Positions 57,355-64,000 of a DNA stretch of 64,000 nucleotides are shown here, piece after piece. The translations under genes were made by a program, and so were the position numbers. The notes beneath the pieces were generated by a model, which was not told the origin of the DNA, made no database searches, and saw only the letters and a program-made list of their open reading frames with translations. Numbering within the stretch: the first letter of the stretch is position 1; each line of letters opens with the position of its first letter. Source of the stretch: Woronichinia naegeliana WA131 (lineage in GTDB: Bacteria; Cyanobacteriota; Cyanobacteriia; Cyanobacteriales; Microcystaceae); assembly GCA_025370055.1 (NCBI GenBank), contig CP073041.1:7472272-7536271 (forward strand), written 5' to 3'.

Positions 57355-57951
57355 ATGATCGCAGTTAAAGGAAACTTTCCAAAACTTACCCCAGAAGAAT
57401 ACTTTGCTTGGGAAGAAAAGCAACTAGAAAAACACGAACTGATTAACGGTCAAGTTTACGCCATGAGCGGCGGTAGCGTTAATCATAGCCGCATTGCAAT
57501 TCGATTTGCGACTATGGTTGATACCCATTTAGACGCTAGTCACTGCATAACAGGTAACTCAGACCTTAAAGTTAAAATTTTTGGCACAAATAACTACACC
57601 TATCCAGATGTCAGCGTCACCTGCGACGATCACGATAAAACTACAGACCAATACATTACATACCCTTGCCTCATCATTGAAGTTCTTTCACCTAGCACTG
57701 AAACCTATGATCGTAGTGGCAAATTTAGACTGTACCGCAAAAATCCAGTCTTACAGGATTATTTATTAGTGAGTTCCATCAGCATCGAAATAGATTTGTA
57801 TCACAAAAACGAAGCAGGTGATTGGTTAATTATTAACTATCAAGCAGGTGACACCGTGGAACTCAAAAGTATTAATTTAAGCTTTCCCATTGAGCAAATC
57901 TATCGCAACCTCGATCTTACACCAGAGACTGAATCAACCCAATTATCCTAA
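57355..57951 (+). CDS. Uma2 family (DUF820) endonuclease-like protein
   Basis: A 198-residue PD-(D/E)XK-fold protein: LTPEEYFAWEEKQLEKHELINGQVYAMSGGS (helix and first acidic residue), NYTYPDVSVTCDD (Asp of the active site), and YPCLIIEVLSPSTETYDRSGKFRLYRK (the EVLSPST motif with Glu). The family is hugely expanded in cyanobacteria; its cellular role is uncertain and restriction-like or mobile functions have been proposed. Length is standard. Confidence 0.92.
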   Translation: MIAVKGNFPKLTPEEYFAWEEKQLEKHELINGQVYAMSGGSVNHSRIAIRFATMVDTHLDASHCITGNSDLKVKIFGTNNYTYPDVSVTCDDHDKTTDQYITYPCLIIEVLSPSTETYDRSGKFRLYRKNPVLQDYLLVSSISIEIDLYHKNEAGDWLIINYQAGDTVELKSINLSFPIEQIYRNLDLTPETESTQLS

Positions 57952-57987
57952 ACCTCATTCCCAAGTCGAAATTAAAAAACTATCGCC

Positions 57988-58065
57988 TCTAGCGATCGCC
58001 TTTAGGAGACAGATTGCTGATGCGATCGCCTAGAAATCCTGATTCACGGTAATAGCGATCGCCTG
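57988..58065. repeat. HIP1-punctuated repeat module
   Basis: A permuted unit of the 56511 pattern: gcgatcgcctttaggagac, agattgctgatgcgatcgcc, tagaaatcctgattcacgg, taatagcgatcgcc. Confidence 0.65.
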
Positions 58066-58173
58066 ATTTGGTGAGGGTGTGAGGAGTTGGGGATTAATGT
58101 GCCGTTATAATTTAGGCAATAGAAAATAATATTTTGCTAAACTTATCAATAACACTTAAGGAAATTGACACTT

Positions 58174-58401
58174 ATGCTAACTTTGCAAATTGCAAAAGAT
58201 CAGACTTTTACTTTGATCGATCAACTTTCACTTAACGAGCAGCAAGAAGTCTTACAATATTTAGTCGAAAAAAACCGTGAAAATCTTGATGATCCCCCCG
58301 ATCATATTGTTATCGAGGGTATTAAACAAGGACTCAAAGAGGCGATTAGTGGTCAAACTATTCCTCTATCTCAGATGTGGGAGGGGATTGATGTCGAGTA
58401 A
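58174..58401 (+). CDS. Antitoxin-like small protein paired with a decayed RelE toxin
   Basis: A 75-residue acidic protein: MLTLQIAKDQTFTLIDQLSL, then EVLQYLVEKNRENLDDPP and EGIKQGLKEAISGQTIPLSQMWEGIDVE. The C-terminal half resembles the toxin-wrapping tail of RelB-like antitoxins in cyanobacterial TA pairs. ATG 58174 is preferred to the upstream TTG at 58165. It overlaps the following RelE-type pseudogene by 8 bp, the usual TA arrangement. Confidence 0.7.
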   Translation: MLTLQIAKDQTFTLIDQLSLNEQQEVLQYLVEKNRENLDDPPDHIVIEGIKQGLKEAISGQTIPLSQMWEGIDVE

Positions 58402-58652
58402 TTCTATCGAAATTTTTCTGACTTCCCGTTTTAAAAAAATCTTAGTCAATTAGCTAAACGTTATAGTTCAATTTGTAAGGATTTAGAATCTCTAGTTGAG
58501 CAGCTAAAATCAGGAGAAGTTTTAGTCGATCAAATTTCTGATTTGAATAATCAAGTATTTAAGGTTCATCTCAAAAATAGCAATATTCAAAAGGGAAAAA
58601 AGCGCAGGTTATCGGGTTATTTATTATGTGAAAACTGAAACCAGTGTGGTTT
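58394..58652 (+). pseudogene. RelE/ParE-type toxin with two frameshifts
   Basis: From ATG 58394 the frame reads SSNSIEIFLTSRFKK and stops. One more A in the A7 run near 58437 gives NLSQLAKRYSSICKDLESLV, then EQLKSGEVLVDQISDLNNQV and FKVHLKNSNIQKGK. Removing one A in the A6 run near 58600 then gives SAGYRVIYYVKTETSVV-stop, the classical RelE RVIYYV strand. The final strand of the toxin is missing. Both lesions are in homopolymers, so either real decay or sequencing error is possible. The 3' part overlaps the convergent DciA-like gene. Confidence 0.72.
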
Positions 58653-59084
58653 GAGAACGGGAGCATCGGTTTTATTTGATTTTAGATGATTGGATTTATG
58701 GTTTGATGAAGCGATCGCGGGTAGATAACTAGGATGGTCTTCCATCATAACTTTGGATTGGGCTATGGTCTGCTGCTGTGTCGCCCATTTTGCGGTTGAG
58801 AAATGAATATCAGTGATCGCTAAACTGCGATCGCCACCTGACAATGTATTAATTTTAGCTAAGATTCGCACACGCTCAAAAGCAAGCGCCTGTGACCAAA
58901 CCGAACTAGATACGGCAACCTGCAAGTTTTTTTGATAAACTCCCATCGGACAAGTTTGTTTAGCAACCAAATCACCGACAATATCTGACCATTTTTCGAG
59001 AATGAACAAATATTGTCGGCGCTGTTGCCAGCTATTGGGCGATTGAATGTCATGCAGAATGTTTGGTAAACCAGTTAAGGACAT
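58617..59084 (-). CDS. DUF721/DciA-like protein
   Basis: A 155-residue protein with the DUF721/DciA pattern in residues 20-90: FILEKWSDIVGDLVAKQTCP, then YQKNLQVAVSSSVWSQALAF and RVRILAKIN. DciA is the ancestral loader of the replicative helicase DnaB; cyanobacterial DUF721 proteins are plausible counterparts. The C-terminal tail (about 105-155) is low-complexity and Ser/His/Lys-rich. Confidence 0.82.
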   Translation of the reverse strand: MSLTGLPNILHDIQSPNSWQQRRQYLFILEKWSDIVGDLVAKQTCPMGVYQKNLQVAVSSSVWSQALAFERVRILAKINTLSGGDRSLAITDIHFSTAKWATQQQTIAQSKVMMEDHPSYLPAIASSNHKSNHLKSNKTDAPVLKPHWFQFSHNK

Positions 59085-59113
59085 GAATCAACCAGTTCCA
59101 CTTCCAGAAAGTC

Positions 59114-59551
59114 TTACAAACCTAGCTGAGCTAAAATATCATTGGCATGGGTGGCTGTGTTGACTGAAGCATCTACATGGATAATTTTTCCAGCGCCATC
59201 AATGACATAGGTGACGCGCTTGGCATAACCACCACCATCAACATCGTAAGCTCTGATTAGTTGCTGGTCGATATCAGCTAAAAGAGGGAAATTGAGATTG
59301 TATTTGTGAGTAAATGCTTGATGAGAAGCTTCATCATCAGCGCTGACTCCCAAAACTATCACCTCCTTAGATGTATAAGTGTCTGCGGCATCACGGAAGC
59401 TACAGGCTTCTTTTGTGCAACCAGGGGTATCGTCTTTAGGATAAAAGTACAATACTACGGTTTGACCAGCGAAATCAGATAAAGATACTTCATTACCATT
59501 GGTATCATTGACTGTAAATGCTGGAGCGTCTGTACCTACTGCTAAAGTCAT
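59114..59551 (-). CDS. bcp: Thioredoxin-dependent peroxiredoxin (BCP/PrxQ)
   Basis: A 145-residue atypical 2-Cys peroxiredoxin: FTVNDTNGNEVSLSDFAGQ, then YFYPKDDTPGCTKEACSFRD with the peroxidatic Cys near 46 and resolving Cys five residues later. NFPLLADIDQQLIRAYDV and RVTYVIDGAGKI (conserved Arg) follow. ATG 59551 is used; an upstream frame to 59605 would add 18 residues without family support. The stop lies 29 bp from the DciA-like start, so co-transcription is possible. Confidence 0.94.
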   Translation of the reverse strand: MTLAVGTDAPAFTVNDTNGNEVSLSDFAGQTVVLYFYPKDDTPGCTKEACSFRDAADTYTSKEVIVLGVSADDEASHQAFTHKYNLNFPLLADIDQQLIRAYDVDGGGYAKRVTYVIDGAGKIIHVDASVNTATHANDILAQLGL

Positions 59552-59627
59552 AATTAGTCTTTTTGATGGTTGTTTTATTTGTTTGTAATGCTTGGATTTT
59601 ACCACAGCTTGCGTTTTAGTTGGAAAG

Positions 59628-59727
59628 CTATGCGATTAGTTTCTTCGCAGCTTCCACTTGAACTTTGACCTGTTCAATACCCGTACCACCATAGTTATTG
59701 CGAACCTTGACCACCTGCGCGGGGGCG
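59628..59727 (-). pseudogene. argH: Argininosuccinate lyase, C-terminal remnant
   Basis: On the minus strand IAPAQVVKVRNNYGGTGIEQ, continuing VKVQVEAAKKLIA-stop, corresponds to the extreme C-terminus of cyanobacterial ArgH. Upstream the sequence turns abruptly into a HIP1 repeat module at 59724. The other ~430 residues are not in this window, so this is a relic; a working argH must be elsewhere. Confidence 0.72.
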
Positions 59728-59845
59728 ATCGCCTAAAAATCACGACTTACAGTCATAGCAATCACCTTCAGGAGATAGATCGTTGATGTGATCGCCTTAA
59801 AATCATGACTCATAGTAATAGCGATCAAGATAGATGTTGAAGTGA
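59724..59845. repeat. HIP1-punctuated repeat module
   Basis: About two units of the 56511 pattern with more base changes (gatcgcctaaaaatcacgac, ttcaggagatagatcgttga, tgatcgccttaaaatcatg). It replaces the body of the argH remnant. Confidence 0.65.
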
Positions 59846-59917
59846 TCGCAAGGCTAAAATGAGAGAGCGATCTGTGTTTACTTGCTACTACAGAAAAATA
59901 GAAATGCGATCGCCTTT

Positions 59918-60511
59918 TCAAACCATGACCGATTTTTCTAACTCAGCAATACGAGCCTGTAACGGTGCAATCATGGCCGCAACTTCTGCTTCAGAATAGC
60001 GAATCGGAATATGTTGGGGACAATTTTCACTAATCGCTTCAACTTGAAATAAAATCGCCCTTTCTATCGGTGCAGAATAATCTTTCACCCGCAATTTTTC
60101 CAGTAGTTCAGATTCGCCTTCAATGTAACTAGCTCGACCCCAAATTTTAATGCGTTTACGGTGACGATAATCCATCAAAAATAAAAAAGCTTTGTCATTG
60201 CCCGACAGATTACCAACGGTGATGTACTGCACATTGCCAGAGAAATCCGCAAAGCCCAGGGTCTTTTCATCCAAAACTTTGAGAAAACCTGGAGGGCCAC
60301 CCCGAAATTGAATATAGGGATAGCCGTTAGAACCCACCGTTCCCAGATAAAAACCGTCTAATTGGGCAATAAAATCGGCAATTTTGGGCGTAATGGTATC
60401 GTTACTGTCACCATTGGCAATATAGCGTTCATAGGTTTGCCGTGAACCCCGATCGCTTTGGGCGGCTTGGACTTCGGGGGTAAAAGCAATCTCACCAAAT
60501 TTTCGGGGCAT
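59918..60511 (-). CDS. Pyridoxamine 5'-phosphate oxidase family protein
   Basis: A 197-residue split-barrel flavin-binding protein: DGFYLGTVGSNGYPYIQFRG, then PPGFLKVLDEKTLGFADFSGNVQY and FLFLMDYRHRKRIKIWGRA. The C-terminal segment CPQHIPIRYSEAEV, followed by an amphipathic helix, is typical of the subgroup found with GST and TetR genes. It probably binds FMN or F420; the substrate is unknown. It follows the GST gene by 9 bp in the same operon. Confidence 0.9.
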   Translation of the reverse strand: MPRKFGEIAFTPEVQAAQSDRGSRQTYERYIANGDSNDTITPKIADFIAQLDGFYLGTVGSNGYPYIQFRGGPPGFLKVLDEKTLGFADFSGNVQYITVGNLSGNDKAFLFLMDYRHRKRIKIWGRASYIEGESELLEKLRVKDYSAPIERAILFQVEAISENCPQHIPIRYSEAEVAAMIAPLQARIAELEKSVMV

Positions 60512-60520
60512 AATCTTCTC

Positions 60521-61138
60521 CTAGACCACAACTAATTCTTTGATACCAATCATGCCGACAAACCCAGGCAACTTTTTCACCCGTTCAATCCAGGCTAAAA
60601 CCTGGGGATAGGGACTGAGATCAATCTGCCCATCACCCGCTAAAGCAACATAGGGAAACACCGCTACATCGGCGATCGTGGGTCGTCCCAATTCTAACCA
60701 AGTCCGTTCCGTTAAATGCTGATCCAATTGGGACAAAATAAATTCGGCTTTTTGATTGGCTCGTTCCAAATTAATACTGGTCGCGTTGAATAAATGGTAT
60801 AACCGTGCCGACTCTGGCCCCTGACGAATTTCTCCCGCCGCCGTCGAAAGCCAACGCACCACTTGGGCTAGGGGTAAGGGTTCTAAGGGCAACCAGCGAT
60901 CGCCGCCGTACTGTCGCGCTAGATAGACCAAAATTGCCTGGGCATCGGCCAAAACTGTATCACCATCCACCAATACGGGAAGCTGCCCAAAGGGATTCAA
61001 TGCCAGAAATTCAGGCTGCTTGTGCGCTCCGACCATTAAATCCACTTTAATCCATTCGTAATCCAATGCCAGCAAGGATAACAGCAGTTTGACTTTGTAA
61101 CTGTTTCCCGATAATTCGTGACCGTAAAGCTTAATCAT
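60521..61138 (-). CDS. Glutathione S-transferase family protein
   Basis: A 205-residue protein. The N-terminal thioredoxin fold has LYGHELSGNSYKVKLLLSLL, with Ser at the catalytic position, and the cis-Pro in NPFGQLPVLVDGD. ADAQAILVYLA carries the glutathione-contacting segment, and a helical C-terminal domain includes RPTIADVAVFPYVALAGDGQIDLSPYP. ATG 61138 is used: an upstream frame to 61186 would run through the TetR operators. It is the first gene of the operon with the PNPOx-family gene. Confidence 0.93.
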   Translation of the reverse strand: MIKLYGHELSGNSYKVKLLLSLLALDYEWIKVDLMVGAHKQPEFLALNPFGQLPVLVDGDTVLADAQAILVYLARQYGGDRWLPLEPLPLAQVVRWLSTAAGEIRQGPESARLYHLFNATSINLERANQKAEFILSQLDQHLTERTWLELGRPTIADVAVFPYVALAGDGQIDLSPYPQVLAWIERVKKLPGFVGMIGIKELVVV

Positions 61139-61161
61139 GGGTTTTTCTCTCAAAAAAAGTG

Positions 61162-61206
61162 AACCGTTCGTTCGGTATAGAGTCAATTTAACCGAACGTT
61201 TGGTAT
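61162..61206. promoter_or_regulatory. Two palindromic TetR operators in the divergent promoter
   Basis: aaccgttcgttcggtat (61162-61178) and aaccgaacgtttggtat (61190-61206) are two copies of a near-palindrome with ACCG…CGGT arms, centres 28 bp apart. They sit between the divergent GST operon and the tetR gene. Binding there could repress both. Confidence 0.8.
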
Positions 61207-61250
61207 GATGTCAAGGGGGAAACCCAAAAATGTTTTAGGAGATGGGAAAA

Positions 61251-61796
61251 ATGCCGAAGGAAAATTATCTGCCTTGTTTGCTGCAATTGTTTCGTCAGTA
61301 CGGTTATGACGGTGCGACCCTATCGAAAATTGCGGAGGCGACGGGTTTGGGGAAGGCTAGTCTTTATCATCATTTTCCAGGCGGTAAGGAGGAGATGATG
61401 ATTTCGGTGTTGGCCTATGTGGAAGGTTGGTTAGGAAAAAATCTGTTGCCGAGTCTTCAGGGGGATGGAAATGCCCAGGTTAAATTGCAGCGTATGGGCG
61501 ATCGCCTGTTGGAACTTTATGAGGGGGGAGAACAACCTTGTTTATTTGCGATTTTGTTGTCGGGTTCTGCCCGTGATACCTTTCATGCTCAGGTTCAACG
61601 GTTATTTGAAACTTGGATAGCGGCGATAGCGGCGGTTTTAATGGCAGAGGGAATGGAGGCAAATGTGGCGAAACAGCAAGCTGAAAAAGCGGTTATTTTG
61701 GTGCAAGGTTCTTTGATTTTGTCTCAGGGTTTAAATGATGTTAAGATTTTTAAACGGATTGTTGGCGATCTTTCCATAGAATTACTTTTGAGCTAA
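61251..61796 (+). CDS. TetR family transcriptional regulator
   Basis: A 181-residue repressor. Its N-terminal helix-turn-helix is DGATLSKIAEATGLGKASLYHHFPGGKEEMM (about 20-50); the ligand-binding domain follows, with CLFAILLSGSARDTFHAQV and a C-terminus like the YxaF/LmrA group. ATG 61251 is chosen: AGGAG at 61237-61241 gives 9-bp spacing, while the ATG at 61242 touches it. It is divergent from the GST/PNPOx operon, which it probably controls in response to an electrophile or oxidant. Confidence 0.93.
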   Translation: MPKENYLPCLLQLFRQYGYDGATLSKIAEATGLGKASLYHHFPGGKEEMMISVLAYVEGWLGKNLLPSLQGDGNAQVKLQRMGDRLLELYEGGEQPCLFAILLSGSARDTFHAQVQRLFETWIAAIAAVLMAEGMEANVAKQQAEKAVILVQGSLILSQGLNDVKIFKRIVGDLSIELLLS

Positions 61797-62111
61797 AACT
61801 ATCATCAACAATAGGCAATCGTCCCTTACCACAAAGCAAAAGGTGATCGCCAAGCTAATTTTGGAGGGTTCACTTTGGATTGACATTCATTCCGATGATA
61901 AGTCGTTAGCTTAACTTAGTGATTCGAGTCACTGAAAAAGCAATTAATCGTCAAAACTACTTTAGGGGCTTGTTTTCCGTGATGACGGTTGCTATGATTA
62001 AAAGAAACGACAATTCCACTGGTGCAGAGATGTCTCATTATTTTGTCTTTTCTTTTTAATTTCAAATTTACTATTTTTATTAATTAGCTAACGAGAATCA
62101 AGGGGGCTTTT
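61797..62111. other. Intergenic stretch upstream of the ATPase/TOPRIM operon
   Basis: A 315-bp AT-rich stretch. A GGGGGC purine run just before 62112 acts as RBS. No gene or RNA is evident. Confidence 0.5.
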
Positions 62112-63248
62112 GTGCTAAATTCTTTTCACATAAGTGATTTTAGACTCTTTCAGTTTCTTCAAGTTGAAAGATTGAATCGTGTCAACTTAATTACAGGGAT
62201 GAATAATTCTGGCAAGAGTACATTTCTCGAAGCAATAGAACTCTATGCTAGTAATGCGTCTCCTGTAGTTCTTCTCGATCTTGTTGAGTCTAGACAAGAG
62301 ACTTGGTTTAGTGAAGCTCAACCACGATCTCAAAATTTTACTGGTAACTCAGTTCGCCATCTCTTCTACGGACACAAGTTGCCTCAAGTTGGAGAGCGAG
62401 GTATTTTTCTTGGTCAAATATCCTCAAATACAAGGCTTCATATTAGTGTTGCAGCTTATCAAAATAAAAATGATGAAGAAGGTACTATAAGAAGAATCCG
62501 TATTTCTGATTTTCAGTCAGATATCGTTGATGAGGAGCTATCTAACATTGAAGTTTTTCTTATTGCAGAAGAAGGTGAAAAAACTAGAAGAATTTTTGGG
62601 TTAGATAGAGATATAAGGGACATTCGGCGTTACAGTTCTAGACGGCTATATGAAAGGCATGAATCTGAGTTTACATCCACATGGCAGATTGTTTCAACAG
62701 AGAATATGCCTAATCGAAAACTAGCTGCACTTTGGGATTTAACAGGTCTAACTAATTTAGAGTCCGAGGTGATTTCTGCACTTAAATTGATTGATAATCG
62801 AGTTTCAGGTGTTGCCTTTGTAGAAGATATTAGTCGAAGGAGTTCAGATGAAAATCGTATTCCATTAGTAAAACTTGAAGGGATAGATGAACCATTACCT
62901 CTCAAAAGTATGGGAGATGGTATGACTCGTTTATTCCATATCATTGTTGCTCTTGTGAATGCTCAAAATGGTTTTCTTTTAATTGATGAATTTGAAAATG
63001 GTTTGCACTGGAGCGTACAACCTAGAGTTTGGAATATCATTTTTCAGCTATCGGAGAAACTTAATGTTCAAGTTTTTGCTACAACCCATAGCCGTGATTG
63101 TATAAAGGGGTTTGACAGTAATTGGAATCAATATCCTGAACTTGGTGCATTCTTTCGTCTTGATATGAAAGATAAGCTTATCAGAGCAACAGAATATACC
63201 TCTGAAACGCTTACTGATTCTATTGATATGGATGTTGAGGTTCGATAA
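62112..63248 (+). CDS. OLD/AriA-like AAA ATPase (ABC-type fold)
   Basis: A 378-residue ATPase: SFHISDFRLFQFLQVERLNRVNLI, then a Walker A GMNNSGKST near residue 29, a signature-like LKSMGDGMTRLFHIIVAL near 265, a Walker B NGFLLIDEFENGLHW near 285, and the ATTHSRDCI switch near 325. Middle residues are variable. The start is GTG with GGGGG upstream. Two bases separate its stop from the next gene, a TOPRIM protein, so the two form an operon like the AriA-AriB pair of PARIS or a split OLD nuclease. Confidence 0.9.
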   Translation: MLNSFHISDFRLFQFLQVERLNRVNLITGMNNSGKSTFLEAIELYASNASPVVLLDLVESRQETWFSEAQPRSQNFTGNSVRHLFYGHKLPQVGERGIFLGQISSNTRLHISVAAYQNKNDEEGTIRRIRISDFQSDIVDEELSNIEVFLIAEEGEKTRRIFGLDRDIRDIRRYSSRRLYERHESEFTSTWQIVSTENMPNRKLAALWDLTGLTNLESEVISALKLIDNRVSGVAFVEDISRRSSDENRIPLVKLEGIDEPLPLKSMGDGMTRLFHIIVALVNAQNGFLLIDEFENGLHWSVQPRVWNIIFQLSEKLNVQVFATTHSRDCIKGFDSNWNQYPELGAFFRLDMKDKLIRATEYTSETLTDSIDMDVEVR

Positions 63249-63250
63249 AT

Positions 63251-63889
63251 ATGAGCAAGATTTGTCAACAAGATACGGATAAAATATTGCTTGTCGAAGG
63301 AATTGATGACTGCCATGTTGTGATGAATTTATGCGTCGCTCACCAGGTTCCTAAAACTTTTGGCATATATGAATGTGGTGGCAAAGATCAAGTGTTGAAA
63401 CGCCTGAGTTCTTTAATCGTCAGTTCTAAGGCTCCTCAAGTTATAGGTGTTATGCTTGACGCGGATCAATCTTCCCTTAGTAGATGGCAAAGCATACAAG
63501 ATAAATTAACCAATAACAATCATAATTATGTGATGCCGAAAATTCCTAACATTGACGGAACAATAATTGAAAAAATTGAAGGGAAACCAAAGCTGGGATT
63601 TTGGTTAATGCCAAATAATCAAGATTCTGGAATACTAGAGGATTTCTGTGCAAAACTTGCAGAACCAAATTCGCTAAAATTTGCTGAAACCTGTGTTAAA
63701 CAAGCGAGTGAAAGTAATGTGACAACATTTAAAGAGGTAGATTATAGTAAAGCAGTTATTCATACCTATCTCTCTTGGCATGACGAACCTGGCTATCCAC
63801 TCGGAAAAGCGATCACAAGTCAAGCCCTTCGTCCTCAGACGGAGGTCGCATTCAAATTTACGGAATGGCTAAAACACCTGTTCACATGA
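63251..63889 (+). CDS. TOPRIM-fold protein (DUF3226/AriB-like), partner of the ATPase
   Basis: A 212-residue protein. The TOPRIM acidic motifs are visible: Glu in KILLVEGIDDCHVV near residue 16 and the DxD in VIGVMLDADQSSLSRW near 73, followed by a helical C-terminal region (KLGFWLMPNNQDSGILEDFC, SKAVIHTYLSWHDEPGYPLG). DUF3226 proteins commonly sit beside OLD-type ATPases. The likely role is a nuclease or RNase effector released or activated by the ATPase. Confidence 0.87.
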   Translation: MSKICQQDTDKILLVEGIDDCHVVMNLCVAHQVPKTFGIYECGGKDQVLKRLSSLIVSSKAPQVIGVMLDADQSSLSRWQSIQDKLTNNNHNYVMPKIPNIDGTIIEKIEGKPKLGFWLMPNNQDSGILEDFCAKLAEPNSLKFAETCVKQASESNVTTFKEVDYSKAVIHTYLSWHDEPGYPLGKAITSQALRPQTEVAFKFTEWLKHLFT

Positions 63890-64000
63890 AATTACCAAAT
63901 TAACAACTGATAGTGCGATCGCCGCTTCGTAGGCTAAGTTAACAACTGGAAAGTCAGACTGCACTTTAAACTGTAACTGTGGATGCGATCCCTAAAGAGG

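Overview
The window is cyanobacterial chromosome. The evidence is psbU (extrinsic photosystem II subunit), an SLH/OprB-type iron-uptake porin, a PAP/fibrillin gene, a DUF2499 fragment, a UPF0367 gene, a fused coaBC, and dense HIP1 palindromes (GCGATCGC) between genes. The very heavy load of insertion sequences (IS) resembles bloom-forming colonial cyanobacteria such as Microcystis or Woronichinia, but the genus cannot be settled from the sequence alone.

Layout. 0-5 kb is housekeeping: a secreted phosphoesterase, a UPF0367 protein and bifunctional proline catabolism PutA. 5-19 kb is almost pure IS sequence. In it an IS1380 relic holds an ISL3, which holds an IS630, which holds an ISKra4-type element, which holds an IS1-like element, which holds another ISKra4-type element; IS5-like, IS4-like and IS50-like pieces follow. 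19.0-23.4 kb carries a small ribbon-helix-helix-like gene and then one 504-codon gene split by two IS630-family elements. Removing both at their TA target sites restores a continuous frame: a PIN-like N-terminus followed by the whole RelA/SpoT C-terminal regulatory region (TGS, helical, Cys-rich/RIS and ACT) without hydrolase or synthetase. 23.4-26.5 kb is a nested IS pair with clean target duplications. 26.5-42.8 kb is mostly ordinary chromosome: DUF2499 remnant, fibrillin, MerA/Lpd-like oxidoreductase, PepSY-like membrane protein, porin, 1-Cys peroxiredoxin, psbU, a hicAB pair, a class 3 lipase cut by an IS, coaBC and DUF2555. IS5-like copies are dropped between these genes. 42.8-56.5 kb is a second IS graveyard with ISAzo13, ISAs1, IS1-like and ISKra4 elements inside one another. 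56.5-64 kb returns to chromosome: hicBA, Uma2, an antitoxin with a decayed RelE toxin, DciA-like, PrxQ, an argH relic, a PNPOx/GST operon with a divergent TetR and two visible operators, and a two-gene ATPase/TOPRIM pair resembling PARIS/OLD defence systems.

How it works together. IS elements insert mostly into other IS elements, which spares the genes. Where chromosomal genes were hit (the PIN-TGS-ACT gene, the lipase, DUF2499), the breakpoints can be read to the base. Many target duplications are exact: 2 bp for IS630, 4 bp for the IS5-like, 8 bp for the ISKra4 and IS1-like, 9 bp for the IS4-like and 10 bp for the ISAs1. This allows a relative order of insertions. Family names were assigned by eye from motifs and target-site sizes, without a database search.
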